Assembly: GCA_038993745.2 (NCBI GenBank)
Contig: CP160629.1
Span: 1,364,001-1,428,000 of the forward strand
Length of the DNA stretch: 64,000 nt
Source of the DNA: Aliivibrio fischeri
Lineage (GTDB): Bacteria > Pseudomonadota > Gammaproteobacteria > Enterobacterales > Vibrionaceae
Direction of reading: 5' to 3'
The position numbers and the translations under genes were made by a program. The notes under the pieces were generated by a model. The model worked only from the letters and a program-made list of their open reading frames with translations, searched no databases and was not told where the DNA came from. This document shows positions 1 through 9,180 of this stretch, piece by piece. How positions within the stretch are numbered: position 1 is the first letter of the stretch; the number at the start of each line of letters is the position of its first letter.

Positions 1-2271
1 GGTGAGTTCACCGGCGTTAAAGTAGGTAAAGTGGTTGAGTGTGGTCAACACCCAGACGCAGACAAACTTCGTGTAACTAAAATTGATATCGGCGAAGAAG
101 AGCTTTTAGACATCGTTTGTGGTGCATCTAACTGTCGTCTTGGACTAACGGTTGCAGTTGCGACTGTTGGCGCAGTACTTCCTGGTAACTTCAAAATTAA
201 GAAAGCAAAACTACGTGGTGTTCCATCACACGGTATGCTTTGTTCTTTCTCTGAGCTAGGTATCGATGTTGAATCTGAAGGTATTTTAGAATTACCTGAA
301 GGTACAACACTAGGTGCAGATGTTCGTGATATTTTAGAGCTTAACGACGTTGCTATCGACGTTGACTTAACAGCAAACCGTGCTGACTGTTTCAGCATTC
401 GTGGTTTAGCTCGTGAAGTAGGTGTTCTTAACCGTGCAGACGTTACAGAACCTACTATTGCAGCAGTAGCGACAAGCATTGAAGATGCAGTATCTATCGA
501 AGTTAAAGCAACTGAAGCATGTCCACGTTACCTTGGTCGTGTTATCAAGAACGTAAACGCTAAAGCTGAAACACCAATTTGGATGCAAGAGAAACTGCGT
601 CGTTGTGGTATTCGCTCAATCGATGCGATTGTTGATATTACAAACTACGTAATGCTTGAGCAAGGCCAACCTATGCACGCGTTTGATCTAGCTAAGATCG
701 ACGGTGGCATTGTGGTTCGTATGGCTGAGCAAGATGAGAAACTGACTCTTCTTGATGGCAACGAAGCAAAATTAAACGACAACACATTAGTGATTGCAGA
801 CCAAAATAAAGCACTAGCAATCGCTGGTATCTTTGGTGGTCAAGAGTCTGGTGTTACTTCTGAAACAACTGACATCATGCTTGAGTGTGCATTCTTCGCA
901 CCTGATCACATCCGTGGTCGTGCACGTGCATACGGTCTACACACTGATTCTTCTCTACGTTTTGAACGTGGTGTTGATTCAACGCTACAAGCAGCAGCAA
1001 TGGAGCGCGCAACACAGCTTCTAGTTGAACTTTGTGGTGGTGAAGTAGCTCCTGTTGTTGCTGTTGAATCAGAAGCTGATTTACCAAAAGCAAACACAGT
1101 TGAATTACGTCGTAGTAAGTTAGATGGTCTATTAGGTCATCACATCCCATCAACAGATGTGGTTGAGATCCTTACTCGTCTAGGTTGTGCAGTTGAAAGT
1201 ACTGACACAGGTTGGACTGCAAGCTCTCCATCATGGCGTTTTGATATTGCAATCGAGCAAGACCTAATTGAAGAAGTAGGTCGTATCTACGGTTACAATA
1301 ACATTCCTAACCAAGCGCCTGTTGCTGCACTTAACATGAACGATCACAAAGAAGCAAACCAACCGCTTAAGCGTGTTCGTGATCTTCTTGTTGACCGTGG
1401 TTACCACGAAGCAATTACCTACAGCTTTGTAGAGCCAGAGCAACAAAAACTGATCGTGCCTGAGATTGAGCCGTTAATTCTGCCATTCCCAATCTCAGCT
1501 GAAATGTCAGCAATGCGTTTAAGCCTATGGACTGGTTTGATCAATACCGTTGTTCATAACCAAAAACGTCAACAACCACGCGTTCGTTTATTCGAATCTG
1601 GTCTGCGTTTTATTCCAGAAGAATCAGCAGAAAACGGCATGCGTCAAGAAATGATGCTTGCTGGTATCATCGCTGGTACTCGTGGTGAAGAACACTGGGA
1701 TATCGCAACAAACACAGTTGATTTCTTTGATCTTAAAGGCGATTTAGAAGCGGTTCTTGAACTAACTGCTAACGAATTAGCGTATGAGTTTAAAGCGGCT
1801 AAGCACCCAGCACTTCACCCAGGCCAAACAGCAGCTATCGTTGTTGATGGTAAAGAAGTTGGTTTCATTGGTACAGTACACCCAGAGCTAGAGCGTAAGT
1901 TTGGCTTAAACGGTCGTACAATCATGTTTGAAATCGAGTGGGACGCAATCAATACTCGCGTTATCCCAGAAGCTGCATCAGTATCTAAGTTCCCTGCAAA
2001 CCGTCGTGATATCGCGATCGTTGCAGACGAAGCAATTGCTTCTGGTGACATCGTTGCTGAATGTCTAGCATCAGGTGGCGAGCTATTAACTAGCGCGAAA
2101 CTGTTCGATGTTTACCGTGGTCAAGGCGTTGAAGAAGGTAAGAAGAGTCTTGCAATCGCACTGACACTTCAATCTGTTGAGCGTACGCTAGAAGAGGCTG
2201 ATATCACTTCAGCTGTTGATGCTATCGTTGCTGCAATTGGTGAGAAGTTCTCAGCAACACTGCGTGACTAA
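1..2271 (+). CDS. pheT: Phenylalanine--tRNA ligase beta subunit (5' end cut off)
   Basis: Beta subunit of the cytoplasmic alpha2-beta2 phenylalanyl-tRNA synthetase, which charges tRNA-Phe. The reading frame is open from base 1, and its first residues ([11 protein letters not shown]) belong to the N-terminal tRNA-binding (EMAP/OB-fold) domain, so the GTG at 31 is internal and about 39 residues are missing compared with the usual 795. Visible parts in order: OB-fold, B3/B4 editing region, B5 domain, catalytic-like core, and a C-terminal ferredoxin-fold anticodon-binding domain ([14 protein letters not shown] near the end). The gene ends in a strong terminator. In enterics pheT is followed directly by ihfA; here 588 bp separate them. 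Identity is certain. Confidence 0.97.
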   Translation, partial: GEFTGVKVGKVVECGQHPDADKLRVTKIDIGEEELLDIVCGASNCRLGLTVAVATVGAVLPGNFKIKKAKLRGVPSHGMLCSFSELGIDVESEGILELPEGTTLGADVRDILELNDVAIDVDLTANRADCFSIRGLAREVGVLNRADVTEPTIAAVATSIEDAVSIEVKATEACPRYLGRVIKNVNAKAETPIWMQEKLRRCGIRSIDAIVDITNYVMLEQGQPMHAFDLAKIDGGIVVRMAEQDEKLTLLDGNEAKLNDNTLVIADQNKALAIAGIFGGQESGVTSETTDIMLECAFFAPDHIRGRARAYGLHTDSSLRFERGVDSTLQAAAMERATQLLVELCGGEVAPVVAVESEADLPKANTVELRRSKLDGLLGHHIPSTDVVEILTRLGCAVESTDTGWTASSPSWRFDIAIEQDLIEEVGRIYGYNNIPNQAPVAALNMNDHKEANQPLKRVRDLLVDRGYHEAITYSFVEPEQQKLIVPEIEPLILPFPISAEMSAMRLSLWTGLINTVVHNQKRQQPRVRLFESGLRFIPEESAENGMRQEMMLAGIIAGTRGEEHWDIATNTVDFFDLKGDLEAVLELTANELAYEFKAAKHPALHPGQTAAIVVDGKEVGFIGTVHPELERKFGLNGRTIMFEIEWDAINTRVIPEAASVSKFPANRRDIAIVADEAIASGDIVAECLASGGELLTSAKLFDVYRGQGVEEGKKSLAIALTLQSVERTLEEADITSAVDAIVAAIGEKFSATLRD

Positions 2272-2301
2272 TATACTTCTTTTTTAACGAAAGAATATAA
2301 G

Positions 2302-2337
2302 ATCCAGTACTGACATTTGTTGGTACTGGATTTTTTT
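2302..2337 (+). terminator. Intrinsic terminator of pheT
   Basis: A 9-bp perfect stem (ATCCAGTAC / GTACTGGAT) with a 12-nt loop is followed by seven T residues, 30 bp after the pheT stop. Confidence 0.9.
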
Positions 2338-2859
2338 ATTCAAAATTTAAGATTGATAAATTAATCTTGATAACACATTCATGCATCTTATGTGAAACAT
2401 ATTAACTCCACCTTATTAACGCTAAATCAGTAAAGAAATAGGCGCTTTCAGTATATAATCCTGAAACCACAATAAGCGTGAGTTTATGGTTATTTAGCGG
2501 CTAAAACTAACTACAACATAATCATATAGATGGACTATCTTTAAATTTATTAATAAAAGTTTGGCCTTTATCACAGAGTTAAAAACAGAGTTTTATCCTG
2601 TTATTTTTAAATATTTAGGTTTAGATATTATTTCAATAACTTAGCATGGCAAATAATAAGAGATTTCAGTAGATAAGACTTATAAACTTGATCTTTATCT
2701 CATAAATGCAGCATTAAATTTTAGAAAAAAGTTGGCGAAAATCAGTCGGTTGGCATACACTGTCATTAGTTAAACAATGCAGATGCATCGTACTAACTGT
2801 TCAGTTTCCAGTTACAGCAATGCTGTGACTCTGTCTAACGTAACTTGAGGGTAGTTTTT
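2338..2859 (+). other. Long AT-rich intergenic region upstream of ihfA
   Basis: Very AT-rich, with no credible ORF. It must hold the ihfA promoter, because a strong terminator isolates ihfA from pheT. The best-looking stretch is TTGGCA at 2750-2755 followed by TAAACA at 2771-2776, but the spacing is short (15), so I do not call a promoter. IHF autoregulation is known in enterics; no clear IHF site was identified by eye. Confidence 0.5.
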
Positions 2860-3156
2860 ATGGCACTCACTAAAGCTGATTTGGCTGAGACCTTATTTGA
2901 AAAAGTTGGATTAAGTAAACGCGACGCCAAGGAAACGGTAGAAGTATTTTTCGAAGAGATTAAGCAAGCTCTAGAGAGTGGTGAGCAAGTGAAATTATCA
3001 GGATTTGGTAATTTTGACTTACGCGAAAAGAGTGAGCGTCCTGGACGTAACCCAAAAACTGGGGAAGATATTCCAATTTCTGCACGCCGAGTTGTAACAT
3101 TCAAACCGGGTCAGAAGCTGAAAGCTCGTGTAGAGAATCTACCTGTAGAAAAATAG
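2860..3156 (+). CDS. ihfA: Integration host factor subunit alpha
   Basis: DNA-bending nucleoid protein that pairs with IhfB and acts in recombination, replication and sigma-54 promoter activation. The 98-residue product starts [15 protein letters not shown], contains the HU/IHF signature around residues 46-65 ([10 protein letters not shown]...[10 protein letters not shown]) with the DNA-intercalating proline in RPGRNP, and matches IhfA length. An in-frame start at 2845 exists, but ATG 2860 is chosen because TTGAGGGT lies 7-12 bases before it and because the family begins MALTK. A terminator follows at 3185. Confidence 0.97.
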   Translation: MALTKADLAETLFEKVGLSKRDAKETVEVFFEEIKQALESGEQVKLSGFGNFDLREKSERPGRNPKTGEDIPISARRVVTFKPGQKLKARVENLPVEK

Positions 3157-3184
3157 TCTTGCCATTTTAGGCGAACAAGAGAGA

Positions 3185-3218
3185 AGCCGTGTGATGCAGT
3201 TAATCACATGGCTTTTTT
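3185..3218 (+). terminator. Intrinsic terminator of ihfA
   Basis: An 11-bp stem (AGCCGTGTGAT / ATCACATGGCT, one G-T pair) with a 7-nt loop, then six T residues. Confidence 0.88.
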
Positions 3219-3255
3219 ATTGCCTGTAATATTAATTCTATGAAGTGGAAGGTTT

Positions 3256-3395
3256 ATACCAATTGTAGTATAACTGCGTTGAATTTTTGGATTGTAGAAT
3301 AACGACTTATCGAAACTATTTCTTGAAAAGTGCCGCCTGGTTCCCAAGCATTTTTGCTGCGTTATTTCTGAACATTTACTTACAGTGGTTGGTAT
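3256..3395. repeat. 140-bp element with ATACCAA/TTGGTAT ends (MITE-like)
   Basis: A non-coding stretch between ihfA and astE bounded by the 7-bp inverted repeats ATACCAA (3256-3262) and TTGGTAT (3389-3395). CTGCGTT occurs twice inside in direct orientation (3274-3280 and 3357-3363). Size, imperfect palindromic ends and intergenic position suit a small non-autonomous repeat. Similar TTGGTA/TACCAA motifs edge other intergenic spots of this window (about 32860, 34374, 40025). A genome-wide copy count was not possible. Confidence 0.4.
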
Positions 3396-3459
3396 TATTC
3401 AGGTTGTTATCACATATTTGTTTTTAATTTATTATTGTTTTGTTTTTGTAATGGTACAG

Positions 3460-3485
3460 TTTTTAGTATTAAGTTTTACTAAAAA
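3460..3485 (+). promoter_or_regulatory. Inverted repeat just upstream of astE
   Basis: A perfect 9-bp inverted repeat (TTTTTAGTA / TACTAAAAA) with an 8-nt spacer ends 12 bases before the astE start codon, touching its ribosome binding site. It may be an operator or a 5'-UTR hairpin; there is no direct proof of either. Confidence 0.35.
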
Positions 3486-3497
3486 CAGGAAGTGCCG

Positions 3498-4490
3498 ATG
3501 GATCGCATTGCATTTATTAAAGACACACTGGATTTCTCTAAGCCAATAAAGAGCACAACTTGGTTATTAAGCAATGGAACGCAAGTTAACCATTTAGCTA
3601 GAGGAATCATCGAAATTGTTCCTAAAAATCCATCAAGTAAAGCGATCGTTTTATCTTCAGGCATTCATGGAAATGAAACCTCACCAATTGAAATCCTTAA
3701 TAACATAATCAATGATATTCAAGATGGCTCATTAGTATTGCAGCATCCATGTTTGTTTATCTATGGGCATCCAGAAGCAACGCATCAACATATCCGATTC
3801 ATTGATACCAATTTAAATCGATTGTTTTCACACTACCAAGCACCAGACGATGCTATTCAAGAAGTCGCTATTGCTAATCAATTAATGTCTTCTGTTGATG
3901 ATTTCTATGCTAAATATTCTGAAAAAGAAAAATGGCATTTAGATCTGCATTGTGCGATTAGGCGTTCTAAACATTATACTTTTGCAATACATCCTTTTAA
4001 TCGTCATTACCAACGCTCTGAACCATTACTTCAATTTTTAAAACAGAGTCAGATAGAGGCGTGTTTATATTCAGACGCGCCAGCATCTACTTTTAGTTGG
4101 TACAGCGCAGAGCATCATGGAGCACATGCGGCGACGGTTGAACTAGGGAAGGTATCCCGAATGGGAGAGAATGATTTCTCGTTGCTGAGTGGTTTTATTC
4201 AAGAGTTAAAGCGATTTATTTCTTCTTCAGATACGAATGCTACAGAATTAAGCAATAGAGAGATTGCTGAGTATCAAGTCACTCGAAGCATTATGAAAAA
4301 AAGTGATGAATTTGAGTTCTCTTTTGCAGCGGATTTATCAAACTTTACCTATTTTGAAGAGGGCGAGTCATTAGCTCTTGATGGTGTTGACCACTACAAA
4401 GCAGATAGTGGTGGTGAATCGGTTGTATTTCCTAATGCCAATGTAGAGATTGGTCATAGAGCGTGTTTGCTCGTACAAAAGTGTAAATAA
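3498..4490 (+). CDS. astE: Succinylglutamate desuccinylase (AstE)
   Basis: Zinc-dependent hydrolase that splits N2-succinylglutamate to succinate and glutamate, the last step of the arginine succinyltransferase (AST) pathway. The 330-residue product has the AstE/AspA motifs: HGNETSP (about residue 55, zinc His and Glu), HLDLHCAIR (about 150, third zinc ligand) and a C-terminal beta domain. ATG 3498 is preferred over GTG 3492 because AGGA sits 7 bases before it. No other ast genes are adjacent, so the gene stands alone here. A distant aspartoacylase-like role is the only real alternative. Confidence 0.88.
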   Translation: MDRIAFIKDTLDFSKPIKSTTWLLSNGTQVNHLARGIIEIVPKNPSSKAIVLSSGIHGNETSPIEILNNIINDIQDGSLVLQHPCLFIYGHPEATHQHIRFIDTNLNRLFSHYQAPDDAIQEVAIANQLMSSVDDFYAKYSEKEKWHLDLHCAIRRSKHYTFAIHPFNRHYQRSEPLLQFLKQSQIEACLYSDAPASTFSWYSAEHHGAHAATVELGKVSRMGENDFSLLSGFIQELKRFISSSDTNATELSNREIAEYQVTRSIMKKSDEFEFSFAADLSNFTYFEEGESLALDGVDHYKADSGGESVVFPNANVEIGHRACLLVQKCK

Positions 4491-4588
4491 TATGCTTATC
4501 TGTCTTATAAATTGAGTCGATGAAGTGGAAGGCTTTACCTTGGACAGTAGCTTGATATGATAGAGGAAAAATAAATAAGGACACTATT

Positions 4589-6372
4589 ATGACAGCACCA
4601 AGCTGGGATCTTTCTATCGCATTCCAATCACTTCAAGATCCGAAATTAAAACAGACTATTTCTCAATTAGAGCAACAGATTGCCGATTTCCCGCAGTTAG
4701 ACTCTGATGCTGCTGTATCGCAATTGCAGCACGCTATTTTAATGAAAGAAGCTATCACTGTGAATCTTGCAACCGTGGCTAGTTATGCAAACTGCATTGC
4801 CTCGGTTGATTCTTCGAATAACGAAGCAAAAGCCTTAGTTAATCATATGACAAAGCTAGGCTCTGCATTATCACAAGTATTCAGCCCATTTTTAGATAGT
4901 ATCGTAAATTCACCTCTTGAACAGTTTGAGCAGATCATTTCAGAAAATGAAGAGCTGAATGCACATCGTTTTCTGCTTGAAGAAGAGCGCAAGCTTGTTG
5001 AAAACCGCTTAAGTGTAAAAGAAGAGCAATTGCTGTCTGCGATGAGTGTTGATGGTAAAAATGCATGGGGTAAGTTATACGATAATATAACAGGCTCTAT
5101 GAAGGTCACATTGGTACTGGCTGATGGTACAGAAGAAGTGATGGACTGTCACAAGCAGCAAGCATTTTATACGGCAGTGATACCTTACGTAGAGAACCTG
5201 CGTGGCGAGCGATTCAACAAGGTATGAAACAGAATCAAGAGAGTTTCTCTGCCATCTTAAATGCGTTAGCGGGTTGGCGTTTAACGGAATATCAAAAGCG
5301 CAGTAAAGAAAAATCGGTTCACTTTCTTGAGCCAAGTTTACATGGCAGCCGAATCGAACAAGCGACACTAGATAGTATGATGTCTGTGGCGAAAAAGAAT
5401 CGAGAAGTAGGACAAAAAGCTGGGCGATTAATGGCCAAAATGTTTGGAGCAGAGCAGCTAACGCCTTGGGATCAACTTGCATCAATGCCACCATTAGTTG
5501 GAGAGGCTTCTAATTATAGTTTTGATGAAGCCATTGATATCATAAAAGATGCATTTTCAGGTGTATCACAAGAGATGGCTGATTTTGTTGATGTAATGGT
5601 GAAAAACGGTTGGATAGATGCCGCACCACAAGAAACCAAACGTCTTGGTGCTTACTGCACAAAGTTTGCTGACTCACGTACGCCATTGGTCTTCATGACG
5701 TGGGGTGACAGCATGTCTGATGTGCTTACTCTTGCTCACGAACTCGGTCATGCGTTTCATAACTGGGTAATGCGAGATATGCCATTGTGCACGACACGCT
5801 ACCCAATGACACTTGCCGAGACAGCATCTATATTTGCTGAAAACGTAGTACGTGATGCTTTGCTTGCAAAAGCGAAAACCAAAGAAGATAAAATTGAAAT
5901 GTTATGGGAAGAGTTGTCATCAGCATTAGCATTGACGATTAATATTCCAGTTCGTTATGAGTTTGAAAAAGCATTTTATGAGCAGCGTTCATCAAAAGAG
6001 CTTGGTGCTGAAGGTTTATCTGAGCTAATGCGTGTCACTTGGGAAGAGTGGTATGGTAACTCAATGAGTGAAGCAGATTCACTTTTCTGGGCAAGCAAAT
6101 TGCATTTCAGTATTCCTGAAGTAAGTTTCTACAACTACCCATACTTATTTGGTTATTTATTCAGTATTGGTGTGTACGCACAAAGAGAAGCGAAAGGGGC
6201 TGATTTCTATGGAGATTATATTAATCTTTTAAGAGATACAGGAACCATGCGAGCTGAAGAAGTGGTACAAAAACACCTACAAATGGACTTAACACAAGAG
6301 ACATTTTGGCAGCAGAGTTTGGATAGAGTTAGTAATCAAATTGACGAATTTGAACGTTTGATTAGTGAATAG
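4589..6372 (+). CDS. M3 family oligoendopeptidase (PepF-like), frameshifted in this sequence
   Basis: Cytoplasmic zinc metallopeptidase that cuts short peptides. Two overlapping frames (4589-5227 and 5224-6372) together encode one 594-residue M3 protein. The second carries HELGHAFHNW (zinc site HExxH) and a downstream Glu in the ETASIFAE helix. The second frame stays open upstream of its ATG and encodes family sequence (ASILYGSDTLRREPAWRAIQ), so the break lies near 5146, where one base is missing after ATGGAC. A weak AAGG precedes ATG 4589. The gene converges on yajQ across a shared terminator. The shift is most likely a sequence error (see findings). Confidence 0.85.
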
Positions 6373-6391
6373 AATTGAACAGTAAATAATA

Positions 6392-6427
6392 AAAAGCGCC
6401 TCACTGAAAAGTAGAGGCGCTTTTTTT
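6392..6427. terminator. Bidirectional terminator between the M3 peptidase gene and yajQ
   Basis: An 11-bp perfect stem (AAAAGCGCCTC / GAGGCGCTTTT) with an 11-nt loop, flanked by A residues on the left and T residues on the right, so it can serve both convergent genes. Confidence 0.9.
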
Positions 6428-6453
6428 ATCTATCAAACTTAAACTAACAGTAA

Positions 6454-6936
6454 TTAGTCACGGAAGTTAGTGAATTGGAAAGGTTGACCAAAATCACCTT
6501 CACGAACTAATGCCATTACCGCTTGTAGATCATCACGCTTTTTACCAGTGATACGCAGTTGTTCACCTTGAATCGCTGCTTGAACTTTGATTTTAGATGC
6601 TTTGATTTCTTTTACTAATTTCTTAGCAATTAGCGTATCAACACCTTGTTTAAAATCGATGTCTTGGTAAAAATTCTTACCTGAGTGAACCGCATCTTTG
6701 ATATCCATAGCACGAGCATCAACGCCACGTTTTGCTAGGTTACCACGAAGAATATCAACTAGTTGAGACAGTTGGAAATCATCTTCAGCTTTGATTTTGA
6801 TGTTTTCGCCTTTAAGTTCAAAGCTAGCGTCAACGCCACGAAAATCAAAGCGAGTTGCAAGTTCACGTGTTGCGTTATCAACCGCATTCTTCAGTTCTAC
6901 ATTATCAACTTCAGAGACAATATCAAAAGCAGGCAT
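6454..6936 (-). CDS. yajQ: YajQ family nucleotide-binding protein
   Basis: Small cytoplasmic protein of the YajQ (UPF0234/DUF520) family, 160 residues, made of two ferredoxin-like halves. Members bind nucleic acids or nucleotides, and a Xanthomonas member binds cyclic di-GMP. Seen: [22 protein letters not shown] at the start, RFDFRG in the middle and [12 protein letters not shown] at the end, all family hallmarks. AAGGAT precedes the ATG. It lies 16 bp after aroH on the same strand, so the two are probably co-transcribed. Whether it binds cyclic di-GMP here cannot be read from sequence. Confidence 0.95.
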   Translation of the reverse strand: MPAFDIVSEVDNVELKNAVDNATRELATRFDFRGVDASFELKGENIKIKAEDDFQLSQLVDILRGNLAKRGVDARAMDIKDAVHSGKNFYQDIDFKQGVDTLIAKKLVKEIKASKIKVQAAIQGEQLRITGKKRDDLQAVMALVREGDFGQPFQFTNFRD

Positions 6937-6952
6937 AGTTTTAATCCTTAAA

Positions 6953-8005
6953 TTAACGAGATGTTTTAATAGTATTCGATAACATGTCTAACATAGCCAC
7001 GGTATCTTCCCAACTTAAACATGGGTCTGTAATAGATTGACCATAAGTTAGGTTATTTAAATCCGTCATTGGTTGGTTGCCTTCAACAATGAAGCTTTCA
7101 GCCATAATACCAACAACTTTATTGCTACCAGATTCGATTTGAGCACAAATATCTTTGGCTACATCAAGCTGGCGGCGGTGTTTTTTCTGACAGTTAGCAT
7201 GGCTAAAGTCAACGATTAGGTGAGGAGGCAAATCAACATCCGCTAAACGTTGACAGGCATCTGTCACTGAATCGATATCGAAGTTAGGCTTATCATTACC
7301 ACCACGAAGGATCACATGACCAAATGGGTTACCCGCAGTGCGGTAAACTGTCATACGGCCTTGTTTATCTGGCGAGTAGAAAAAGTGAGAAGCTTTCGCT
7401 GCACGAATCGCATCCATAGCAATTTGAATATTACCATTTGTACCGTTTTTGAAACCGACAGGGCATGATAATGCAGATGCCATTTCACGGTGGATTTGAG
7501 ATTCAGTTGTACGAGCGCCAACAGCACCCCAAGTGATCAAATCAGCAATATACTGACCTGTGATCATATCTAAAAACTCAGTCGCTGTAGCTAAACCCAG
7601 TTTGTTGATATCAAGGAGTAGTTTACGAGCCTTATGTAAGCCAGCTTCAAGTGCATAGCTGCCATCTAAATTAGGATCAGTAATTAAGCCTTTCCAGCCC
7701 ACAATCGTGCGCGGTTTTTCAAAATAAGTACGCATAACGATGAAAAGCTCATCTTTATACTGTTCTTGAATGTTTGCTAAGCGTTGTGCGTAATCCAATG
7801 CTGCTTCTGTATCGTGTACAGAGCATGGTCCCACAACAACTAAAAGGCGCTTATCTTTGCCAGTTAAAATTGCTTCAACCTGCGCACGAGATTGCTCGAT
7901 ATGTTCAGCAACATCGTCCGTAATAGGGTGAGCAGTCGTAAGCTCAGCTGGCGTTGGCATTGGGCCTAGAGGCTGAGTACGAAGTTCATCTGTTTGAAAT
8001 GGCAT
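6953..8005 (-). CDS. aroH: 3-deoxy-7-phosphoheptulonate (DAHP) synthase, AroH type
   Basis: Condenses phosphoenolpyruvate with erythrose 4-phosphate, the first step of the shikimate pathway to aromatic amino acids. The 350-residue class I enzyme shows [33 protein letters not shown] and DFSHAN, which hold the PEP, metal and E4P ligands. Several stretches (TDELRT near the N-terminus, [49 protein letters not shown]) resemble E. coli AroH, the tryptophan-sensitive isozyme, more than AroF or AroG. No clear Trp operator was found upstream. A PEP-binding-domain gene is divergently transcribed next door. The isozyme assignment is by eye. Confidence 0.9.
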   Translation of the reverse strand: MPFQTDELRTQPLGPMPTPAELTTAHPITDDVAEHIEQSRAQVEAILTGKDKRLLVVVGPCSVHDTEAALDYAQRLANIQEQYKDELFIVMRTYFEKPRTIVGWKGLITDPNLDGSYALEAGLHKARKLLLDINKLGLATATEFLDMITGQYIADLITWGAVGARTTESQIHREMASALSCPVGFKNGTNGNIQIAMDAIRAAKASHFFYSPDKQGRMTVYRTAGNPFGHVILRGGNDKPNFDIDSVTDACQRLADVDLPPHLIVDFSHANCQKKHRRQLDVAKDICAQIESGSNKVVGIMAESFIVEGNQPMTDLNNLTYGQSITDPCLSWEDTVAMLDMLSNTIKTSR

Positions 8006-8079
8006 AAAAGTTCGCCTGTTAATTCTTTTTTAATACACACCGACTAAGATAACGGAAAATGAGAGGGGATGAAACCCAA

Positions 8080-8116
8080 AACTTTTATTGTTAGCCACAA
8101 TAAGTAAATAAAAGTT
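8080..8116. promoter_or_regulatory. Nested palindromes in the aroH / PEP-protein divergent region
   Basis: A perfect 10-bp inverted repeat (AACTTTTATT 8080-8089 / AATAAAAGTT 8107-8116) encloses a second perfect 7-bp one (TTATTGT 8085-8091 / ACAATAA 8097-8103, 5-nt gap). They sit between the two divergent starts and could be an operator serving both genes. TyrR-box similarity was looked for and is weak. Confidence 0.4.
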
Positions 8117-8214
8117 AACTTGTTGTATCTTTTGGACTTGAGTTGTTGGCAATGTATCGGTATGTTCACATTAATAATAACATAAATGGTATTTACGCGT
8201 TTACTGGAGCAAGC

Positions 8215-9099
8215 ATGACAGACACAATTTTACCAACACTTAATCGTGTTGCGAGTTTACCTTCATATCAATCAGAAACAGACTCAGACGCTTCACTGTA
8301 TGTATCTATTGCTGCATTAATTCAAGAGCATTTGTTTTATCACCCAAAAGCAGTAATCAAAGCACCTGAAATGACGTCAATTGATGCTCAAAGTTTTGCT
8401 GCAATCATTGAAAGCGCAGCAGATGGAAAAACGCATTTTATTGATACACTAGCAAACGTGATTCTATCGAATGTTACTGAAGCGACAAAAGAAATTAAAA
8501 TTGCATTTTCAGATGCGGATAGCGCCGCTTTTGCAGGCCTTCTTGCGGGTCAACTAGAAGAGAAAGAAGCCAATCCAATGATGGGAGTTCGAGGAGTAAC
8601 TCGATACGCTTCTGACGCTAGCGCCGATCAATTTGCACTAGAGTGTGAAGTGATCAAAAAGGTCATTGCAAACACATCAGCAAGTGTGCAAATCGTCGTA
8701 CCATTTGTTCGTAATTTAAGTGATGCTGCAACCATTATTGATCGCTTAGCGATTCAAGGCTTACCGCGTGGTTTAGATAGTTTAAAAGTACACTTTGTGT
8801 GTGATGTGCCAGCTGCTGCATTAATGGCAGATAAATTACTGCAATACTTTGATGGTATGGTGATTAATGTTGATACATTAACCCAGTTTACATTAGGCGT
8901 TGATAAGCAAAATGAAGCACTAGAACATCATTTTGATCCACAAAACGATGCGGTTATCCACCTTATTGGGCATGCTATTCAATCAGCGAATAAAGCAAAT
9001 AAACCAGTATTAACCACCATTGATGAACTGGCTCAAAACCCTCGTATTCAAGAGCTGTTAGAGCAACTGAATGTCGTAGATGTTGTAGTTACCGCGTAA
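8215..9099 (+). CDS. Stand-alone PEP-binding domain protein (PEP synthase/PPDK C-terminal domain-like)
   Basis: 294 residues resembling the C-terminal PEP/pyruvate-binding TIM barrel of PEP synthase, without the ATP-grasp and phosphohistidine domains. Seen: NPMMGVRGVTRYASD (about 120-135, compare NPMLGFRG in PpsA), FALECEVIKKV, VPFVRNLSDA, FVCDVPAAAL, MVINVDTLTQFTLGVD and FDPQNDAV. The segment where the family has its catalytic cysteine (GICGQ) is KPVLTTIDELAQN, so that Cys is missing. ATG 8215 is chosen over the in-frame start at 8143 because TGGAGC lies 4-9 bases before it. It is divergent from aroH, a PEP-consuming enzyme, so a regulatory or PEP-sensing role is possible. A phosphotransfer reaction is unlikely. 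Confidence 0.75.
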   Translation: MTDTILPTLNRVASLPSYQSETDSDASLYVSIAALIQEHLFYHPKAVIKAPEMTSIDAQSFAAIIESAADGKTHFIDTLANVILSNVTEATKEIKIAFSDADSAAFAGLLAGQLEEKEANPMMGVRGVTRYASDASADQFALECEVIKKVIANTSASVQIVVPFVRNLSDAATIIDRLAIQGLPRGLDSLKVHFVCDVPAAALMADKLLQYFDGMVINVDTLTQFTLGVDKQNEALEHHFDPQNDAVIHLIGHAIQSANKANKPVLTTIDELAQNPRIQELLEQLNVVDVVVTA

Positions 9100-9121
9100 C
9101 TTAATATTATTAAGTTACAAT

Positions 9122-9162
9122 AAAAACGCCTTTATTTCGTTAAGCAATAAAGGCGTTTTTTT
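9122..9162. terminator. Bidirectional terminator
   Basis: A 15-bp perfect stem (AAAAACGCCTTTATT / AATAAAGGCGTTTTT) with a 9-nt loop, between convergent genes. Confidence 0.93.
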
Positions 9163-9180
9163 GTATCATAAGCTGTTTAA

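Noticed and set aside
875..1153. ORF on the minus strand inside pheT
   Set aside because: It is the shadow of a highly conserved gene, with a low-complexity Gln/His/Leu-rich product and no ribosome binding site.
3140..3160. ACCTGTAG resembling half of a lux box
   Set aside because: Only one half-site, inside the end of ihfA; the second half is missing, so no quorum-sensing operator is claimed.
8098..8120. TyrR-box-like AGTAAA-N6-TTAACT near aroH
   Set aside because: Several mismatches to TGTAAA-N6-TTTACA, and it is better explained by the inverted repeats there.
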